From positions 1-63,570 of the IMG/VR virus record IMGVR_UViG_3300031997_000009: a stretch of DNA of 63,570 nucleotides; one strand, 5' to 3'. This document shows positions 59,607 through 63,570 of the stretch, in pieces. The DNA comes from a virus. A program made the position numbers and the translations under genes. Within the stretch, counting starts at the first letter, position 1; every line of letters begins with the position of its first letter. The notes beneath the pieces are model-generated. The model saw only the letters and a list, made by a program, of their open reading frames with translations, was not told the DNA's origin and searched no databases.

Positions 59607-59873
59607 TTACGCTCCCTGGGGTTGGGATAGCCGTACGGGGCCCCGCGTGATCTGCACAAGAGCCTCCACCTTGGAGTCCGGCAGAGACGGGGCGAGGCCT
59701 ATCTCGATAAGGTCGGCGTTGGCGTTGTGGAAGACGCGCCACTGGCTGCCGCACTTGGGACAGGTGGGAGAGACGAGACTGTGATGAGATCTGCAGACTT
59801 TTACGAGATAGCGTCCGCAGGGGCCATCGGCACCTGGGCAGTAGACGGGGATATACTCTTCAATTCCCGACAT
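59607..59873 (-). CDS. Zinc-ribbon protein, 88 aa
   Basis: CPGADGPCG near residue 12 and CPKCG near residue 38 form a two-CxnC ribbon, with intervening CRSHH. The ATG at 59873 lies only nine bases after a TATATT -10 box, so it may be translated from a nearly leaderless message. It directly precedes the portal gene; function unknown. Confidence 0.6.
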   Translation of the reverse strand: MSGIEEYIPVYCPGADGPCGRYLVKVCRSHHSLVSPTCPKCGSQWRVFHNANADLIEIGLAPSLPDSKVEALVQITRGPVRLSQPQGA

Positions 59874-59912
59874 CTTGCTTTTAATATATTCAAGAAAATA
59901 TATAAAAGCAAG
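59874..59912 (-). promoter_or_regulatory. Promoter embedded in a 39-bp inverted repeat
   Basis: Minus-strand TTGCTT (59911-59906), a 17-bp spacer and TATATT (59888-59883) form a sigma70-type promoter for the zinc-ribbon and portal genes. Ten-base arms CTTGCTTTTA / TAAAAGCAAG flank it exactly (59874-59883 and 59903-59912), suggesting an operator over the promoter. Confidence 0.6.
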
Positions 59913-59951
59913 GTATTTTTTATAATGGCCGGTTTTGCCGAACCAACCTGA

Positions 59952-60500
59952 TTATTCCATAGCCATTGCCATGGCCTCGTTTTCACTCTGAAAAGGGGCC
60001 GTAATTTCGCCAAAAACAGACCATGCGACGTCCATGACTTTTGACAGTTCTTTTTCCTGTTCTGGCTTTAAATAGCCGGTTTTATCGCCTACGAGCGTGC
60101 GGTCGCAGGTATCTGTCCATGGCTTGTTTACCATCTCCCAGAACTGGTAATAACTCATTTCCGCCTTTACCCTGCAGAGAATGATGGATTTTTGCAGGAG
60201 CTTGAGATAGCGGCTCCTGGCGCCTCCATGGCCGGAGAAGGGTTCGTCGCTTTTATACTGCGTGGATTTGCGCTCTTCTTCGTGCCGGCGTTTTGTGAGT
60301 GCGATTTTCAGAATGGCTGCGCCCAGGTTCCCCGGCCACTCGCCTTTTTCGACCTCTCCACAGGCGTCAACCATTTCCGTCATGTTCAGGCCGTTGGTCA
60401 TTTTTACCGCTTTGCCAATCCAATCCGGTTTTGACGGTTTTGAGAAGGCGGCAAAAATTTCCTTAATCATAATCTCGCGTTCGATAAAATCCTGGCTCAT
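59952..60500 (-). CDS. Hypothetical replication-region protein, 182 aa
   Basis: The ATG at 60500 overlaps the previous stop (ATGA). Mostly helical; the middle (GEWPGNLGAAILKIALTKRR) and the lysine-rich later part suggest nucleic-acid contact. By position after a replication-initiator-like gene it could be a helicase-loader-type protein, but no motif proves it. Confidence 0.5.
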   Translation of the reverse strand: MSQDFIEREIMIKEIFAAFSKPSKPDWIGKAVKMTNGLNMTEMVDACGEVEKGEWPGNLGAAILKIALTKRRHEEERKSTQYKSDEPFSGHGGARSRYLKLLQKSIILCRVKAEMSYYQFWEMVNKPWTDTCDRTLVGDKTGYLKPEQEKELSKVMDVAWSVFGEITAPFQSENEAMAMAME

Positions 60501-61231
60501 TTCATCACCCCGTATTTTTGACGTATTTTTTCCGCCTGCTCCACGACCCCAGCACCATCCCCGGGAAGGCCGGTCTCGTATCCACTCCTTTCCCACGTCC
60601 TGACCGCGGCCCTCCAATCCTTCATCGGGTTCCTCCCCACCTTCCACCCGTTCGACTCGTAGTGGTCGTAGAACTTTTGCGGATCCACCCTGTTATCCCG
60701 CTCCTCGCAATAAGCCATGATTTCCGGGATTGGGGGTTTGATAAATCTTGGGACGGTCGGGGAGGGGGGTGCCGCAGGCACACTCTTACTCTTCTCTTTT
60801 GTTTCTGTTTTAGTTTCCGTTTCCGTTTCCCCCCTTATTGGGGGATTACTGGGGGGTTTCTGGCCCGATAACTCGTTTTTGCTTCGATTTCGCTCCCTTT
60901 CACGGTCCTTGCGGACCATGCCCATGCGCTTCTGGATTCCGTTCGAGGTGTAGGTACCCTGCGAATTTTTGAAAATTAGGCCAGTGGACACCGCGAAGGT
61001 CAACATACCCAGGTGTTCTTGGGGGGTTATCCGGCAGTTATTGGGGTGTATAACCCCGTAAATTCCATCAAAATCGACACTGCCATTTTCGTCCTGGTAT
61101 GCTGTTTGCCAGAATTTGACTAACCAAACGAAGCCATCGTTCTTAAAAACCGACTCAAATGCTCGAGCTTTTTCGTCCCAAACGCAGTCCATTGGGAAGT
61201 AGGACAGTCCGGTTTTACGGGGTCTTGCCAC
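60497..61231 (-). CDS. Replication-initiator-like protein (DUF4373/Lin1244 type), 244 aa
   Basis: MARPRKTGLSYFPMDCVWDE and the following helical region match the N-terminal DUF4373-like domain of phage replication initiators; the C-terminal region (MAYCEERDNRVDPQKFYDHY) resembles DnaD-type replication proteins. It likely opens the phage origin and recruits host replication enzymes, which suits a genome with no polymerase of its own. A GTG at 61231 follows GGAGAAGGAAA. Confidence 0.78.
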   Translation of the reverse strand: MARPRKTGLSYFPMDCVWDEKARAFESVFKNDGFVWLVKFWQTAYQDENGSVDFDGIYGVIHPNNCRITPQEHLGMLTFAVSTGLIFKNSQGTYTSNGIQKRMGMVRKDRERERNRSKNELSGQKPPSNPPIRGETETETKTETKEKSKSVPAAPPSPTVPRFIKPPIPEIMAYCEERDNRVDPQKFYDHYESNGWKVGRNPMKDWRAAVRTWERSGYETGLPGDGAGVVEQAEKIRQKYGVMK

Positions 61232-61310
61232 TTTCCTTCTCCTTCCTGAGTTGTTCTCGGTCGTATTCTAAGGTCCAGAATTCTGGCTTAATTGTCCTGA
61301 TTCTGGCCAT
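61215..61310 (-). CDS. Short frame resembling a replication-protein N-terminus, 31 aa
   Basis: The ATG at 61310 follows GGAGGGCGGTA. It begins MARIRTIKPEFW, the usual opening of another phage replication-initiator family, then ends after 31 residues. It overlaps the start of the DUF4373-like gene by 17 bp in another frame. Probably a remnant at a recombination seam; a small leader peptide is the alternative. Confidence 0.5.
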   Translation of the reverse strand: MARIRTIKPEFWTLEYDREQLRKEKESGKTP

Positions 61311-61722
61311 TACCGCCCTCCGTTTTAGTTGAAATTTCGCGTTCTTCTTTGAGCATTTCCCTGTCGAGCTCGAGCTTTTCCCTTAAAATTTCGTCAAATT
61401 TTTGTTCCATGTCCTTTCTCTTTTTTGCGAAATCGACTTCAAGCAGCATTTGGGATTTTATTCTTTCCTGTTCGGCCCTGAAGAGGGCCTCTTCCTGCTC
61501 TCTGCGGTGCTGGGCTTGTCGGTAAATGAGTTCGGTTTTGCGGGTAATATCCGCCTCGTATTTCCGTTGAAATTCGGTGGCCGAGCGCCGAGCGTTTTCG
61601 TAACGCAGATCCTCCGCCAGTTTTCTCTCTTTTTTTCTCCTCTCCCTGTTCCTCGAAGCGTAGGGGACCAATAAGACGATAATGGCCAAGACGGCAATCG
61701 AGAATACGGCAGGCGTATCCAC
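61288..61722 (-). CDS. Membrane-anchored coiled-coil protein, 144 aa
   Basis: A GTG at 61722 follows GGAGGAGTA and overlaps the previous stop; the open frame upstream has no ribosome site. Residues about 4-22 (PAVFSIAVLAIIVLLVPYA) are a membrane segment, and the rest is a long Glu/Lys/Arg coiled coil. It could tether replication or take part in lysis; unknown. Confidence 0.6.
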   Translation of the reverse strand: MDTPAVFSIAVLAIIVLLVPYASRNRERRKKERKLAEDLRYENARRSATEFQRKYEADITRKTELIYRQAQHRREQEEALFRAEQERIKSQMLLEVDFAKKRKDMEQKFDEILREKLELDREMLKEEREISTKTEGGNGQNQDN

Positions 61723-61877
61723 TACTCCTCCGAGGATTTTAGGTCGGCCTTGGTTTCCCGGCCGCCGGCGACCTCCGCCGCCTCCATTCCGAGCATGAAG
61801 ATTTCGCGGCTGGTGAGGGTGATTTTGTCCCTGCGCTTTTCCTCCGCATCGTCCAGGTGAAAACTGATGCCTCGCAT
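61722..61877 (-). CDS. Small acidic protein, 51 aa
   Basis: The ATG at 61877 follows AAAGGAGGTCAA and is the first gene after the strong 61.9-kb promoter. An amphipathic, charged helical product. No family recognised. Confidence 0.6.
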   Translation of the reverse strand: MRGISFHLDDAEEKRRDKITLTSREIFMLGMEAAEVAGGRETKADLKSSEE

Positions 61878-61900
61878 TTGACCTCCTTTGTATAGCATTC

Positions 61901-61929
61901 AATATAGCTTTAATGCAGTTAAGAGTCAA
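61901..61929 (-). promoter_or_regulatory. Strong sigma70-type promoter of the minus-strand late block
   Basis: TTGACT (61929-61924), 17-bp spacer, TATATT (61906-61901) on the minus strand, about 25 bases before the ATG at 61877. The -35 context CCTTGACT is identical to that of the 28.3-kb promoter. It heads the block running to the portal, head and tail genes. Confidence 0.8.
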
Positions 61930-62407
61930 GGGTTATTTTTGGGATCGAGAAATAGAATCAACAAGAGGGGGGGAACCTTTAAGGAGGGGGGGTGTTTCCC
62001 CTCCGGCTCCTGTATTTTCCCAGGCTATATTTTTTTAAGCCGCAGGTCCGGAGTTCTGGAAGTAGGGGGATTGAGAAGGGGGGCATGGGTGGGGGGAGAC
62101 GCACTCCCATACTGGCTTCGTGAGATCTGAACGCGCATACCCGGGCGCCCCCGGATTCGCGTGCCCATTCCTCCCCATTCACGCGTCATGCCGACTGCTT
62201 TCGCTCACGCGTTTATTATAACGCCCGCGTTGAACTCGTACATTAACAACATAGAGCCTTGGTCGAAAAACGCTATATAACCGTACTACACCCCATGCTA
62301 AGTCGCTGATTTCGCTGGACTTGTGGCGCTGCCGGGACGATTTCGGCAAGTTTCCGATGTCGCCGATGCACCGAGCAAGCGATGCAGCGACAGAAACAGG
62401 AGGGGTT
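61930..62407. other. Divergent intergenic region, G-rich
   Basis: About 480 bases without a gene between divergent operons, the longest such stretch. G runs occur at 61967-61973, 61984-61992 and 62065-62096; the last (GGGGG, GGGGGG, GGG, GGGGGG with short loops) fits a G-quadruplex pattern. Several weak inverted repeats lie at 62310-62395. It probably holds the early plus-strand promoter and perhaps an origin, but neither is certain. Confidence 0.5.
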
Positions 62408-63037
62408 ATGGTTACTCGCAAGAGTGCCGCAATCCCCCAGGCCGAGGCAGATGAGCTTGCGTCTCTGTTCTCTGACCGTGCCATCAAGGCGCAGGTTGAG
62501 GAGAGGGAACGCGAGAAGGCCGCCAAGGCGCAGGCGAAGCTCCAGGCAGGGGCAGAGCGCGAGTATGTCGTGGTCAAGCGGGTGTTCCCGTTGGCAACGA
62601 AGGTACACACGCAGTTAAGCCCCAGCGGTACGGGTGACGAAGGCACGCAGCAGGCCTATCATCCCGGCTGGACGCACTTGCGTCAGAGTGCGAAGCAGGT
62701 CATCTGGGCAATCTCGGCTGAGGAGGCAGTTCTCAAGGCGCAGCAGCGCACCCTTGGGGACAGGCACAACACCCTCAGCGCAGACGAGGCAGCGTACTGG
62801 ACTGCCCATCTGAGCCGGGGAGAATGGGCTGGCACGGACCACGCGGCGCAAGCTGCCCCATTCCGTGCGGTAGAGGTCGAGGATTTGTCAAAGTGCCCGG
62901 TCAAGGGTGACATTCCCATCACTCCCGACTTGGCCGACATTAACGCCCGCATCACGTTCTGGGAACAGGATGGTGACAAGGAGATGGTCAAGGCGTTACG
63001 CGGTATCAGGCGCCAGATGATGCACATCAAGAGTTAA
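62408..63037 (+). CDS. Hypothetical early protein, 209 aa
   Basis: The ATG at 62408 follows ACAGGAGGGGTT. The N-terminal 80 residues are a charged helix (VEEREREKAAKAQAKLQAGA); the later part is mixed, with HPGWTHLRQSAKQVIWAISA and one CPV. No family recognised. It is the first plus-strand gene after the divergent region. Confidence 0.65.
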   Translation: MVTRKSAAIPQAEADELASLFSDRAIKAQVEEREREKAAKAQAKLQAGAEREYVVVKRVFPLATKVHTQLSPSGTGDEGTQQAYHPGWTHLRQSAKQVIWAISAEEAVLKAQQRTLGDRHNTLSADEAAYWTAHLSRGEWAGTDHAAQAAPFRAVEVEDLSKCPVKGDIPITPDLADINARITFWEQDGDKEMVKALRGIRRQMMHIKS

Positions 63038-63224
63038 TATGCGGGGGATAAGGGTTGCAGCACCCGTTCCCCAACGTCATAACTCGTGCAGGGGCACGGT
63101 GTAGATAGGCAAAGTTTGCCATAACTCCGGTGTCGTATAATCCGGTTATAGGTTTACATAATCTGGGATTGTGTGGTTATTTGCTCAAAAAGGGCAAATC
63201 AGGTTTACATAATCTTGGGGTACC
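63038..63224 (+). promoter_or_regulatory. Probable early regulatory region
   Basis: It holds a perfect TATAAT (63136-63141), a 13-bp palindrome GGCAAAGTTTGCC (63108-63120) and two copies of AGGTTTACATAATCT (63150-63164, 63201-63215), 51 bp apart. A second inverted repeat ATTTGC...GCAAAT lies between the copies. No good -35 is placed for the TATAAT, so it may be an activated or repressed promoter. Confidence 0.45.
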
Positions 63225-63389
63225 ATGGACGTACTTGATGCGTTCAGGGATTGCTCAAGGTGCGCCATGTGCGAATCGTGCGAAAAGCGCGCGATACTTG
63301 AATGGCCGGATGGACGCAAGGAATTTACCTTTGCGCTCTGCGGGGATTTTTCTCCGCTGCCTTCCGGTGACAGGTGGATAATCGCATAG
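63225..63389 (+). CDS. Small cysteine-rich protein, 54 aa
   Basis: The ATG at 63225 starts after a weak TTGGGG. The cysteine pattern C-x2-C-x2-C-x2-C near residues 10-19 (CSRCAMCESC) is a strong metal-binding signature, with a further C at about 39. The gene ends in the terminal repeat and is followed by the terminator. Unknown function. Confidence 0.55.
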   Translation: MDVLDAFRDCSRCAMCESCEKRAILEWPDGRKEFTFALCGDFSPLPSGDRWIIA

Positions 63390-63570
63390 GGCCACGTTGG
63401 CGCCATCATGGATAGGCCATACCGCCTTAATTGAGCGGCCGCTGGCCTATCTTTTTTTTTCACCCATTCACCACGGAGGCGGTATGGAGTCCATTTTCAG
63501 CTCAACGGTGGACGCACTGGAGCGTCTGCAGGAGGAGCGCGAGTGCGCTCTGCAGGACGGTGACGCCGAG
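63371..63570. repeat. Right copy of the terminal direct repeat
   Basis: It repeats bases 1-200 with one mismatch (63471). It includes the terminator copy at 63411-63460 and a truncated copy of the 41-aa gene starting at 63484. See the left copy for interpretation. Confidence 0.9.
63411..63460 (+). terminator. Rho-independent terminator (repeat copy)
   Basis: The same 9-bp stem plus T run as at 41-90, here 22 bases after the stop of the cysteine-rich gene it serves. Confidence 0.88.

Noticed and set aside
57000-59630. An 876-codon plus-strand open frame opposite the portal gene
   Set aside because: It is the antisense shadow of the GC-rich portal gene; it has no ribosome site and low-complexity composition, and the minus-strand frame has clear family motifs.
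61979-62182. A 67-codon minus-strand frame in the divergent region
   Set aside because: Its start lacks a ribosome site and it lies in G-rich low-complexity DNA.
1-63570. Integrase, transposase, reverse transcriptase (diversity-generating element) or insertion sequence
   Set aside because: No protein with the relevant motifs and no template/variable repeat pair was recognised; temperate lifestyle is therefore not supported.

Overview
This window is the near-complete genome of a double-stranded DNA phage, probably short-tailed. The first 200 bases return at the right end (63371-63570) with one mismatch, as expected for a circular or terminally redundant assembly; the unique unit is about 63.37 kb. 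A large terminase, a P22-type portal, a putative N4-gp56-like coat protein, nozzle/adaptor-like tail genes and a 2769-residue polyvalent internal protein support this. No tape-measure, sheath, integrase, DNA polymerase or RNA polymerase gene was recognised. Strong AGGAGG ribosome sites and TTGACT/TATATT promoters suggest an ordinary bacterial host, but the host cannot be named.

Layout. (1) 62408-63389 across the junction to 11086, plus strand: about forty mostly tiny, tightly overlapping genes. Recognisable members are an amidoligase next to a class II glutamine amidotransferase, a DUF932 protein and a tRNA-His. (2) 11052-28267, minus strand: a middle block that appears to be read from a near-leaderless promoter at 28.3 kb. 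It runs through a Cro-like regulator, a winged-helix protein, a putative single-strand annealing protein, a Cas4/RecB-like nuclease, the cassette array described next, a Dam methylase, many small genes, an Acb2/Tad1-like anti-defence protein, a RusA-like resolvase, four glycosyltransferase-like genes (three are tandem paralogues) and both terminase genes. (3) 28316-61877, minus strand: a virion block read from a strong promoter at 61.9 kb, with a second, palindrome-embedded promoter before the portal segment and a terminator just after the coat gene. (4) 61930-62407: the main divergent non-coding region, G-rich and probably regulatory.

The most unusual part is 22.15-25.79 kb. It reads as an array of integron-type gene cassettes: eight gene modules in one orientation, most ending in an imperfect hairpin bounded by RYYYAAC-like and GTTRRRY-like boxes. 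In six of eight modules, the bases at the start of the module (after G^TT) are the reverse complement of the box at its own far end. Integron recombination predicts exactly this; ordinary terminators or repeats do not. No integron integrase is present. The cargo looks viral (a MazG-like pyrophosphohydrolase, a SAM methyltransferase, zinc-ribbon and small membrane proteins), so the locus resembles an integrase-less attC cluster carried by a phage.

Functional picture: the early block probably remodels the host with small proteins; the middle block supplies recombination, DNA modification, anti-defence and packaging; the late block builds the capsid, the tail and an internal ejection apparatus.
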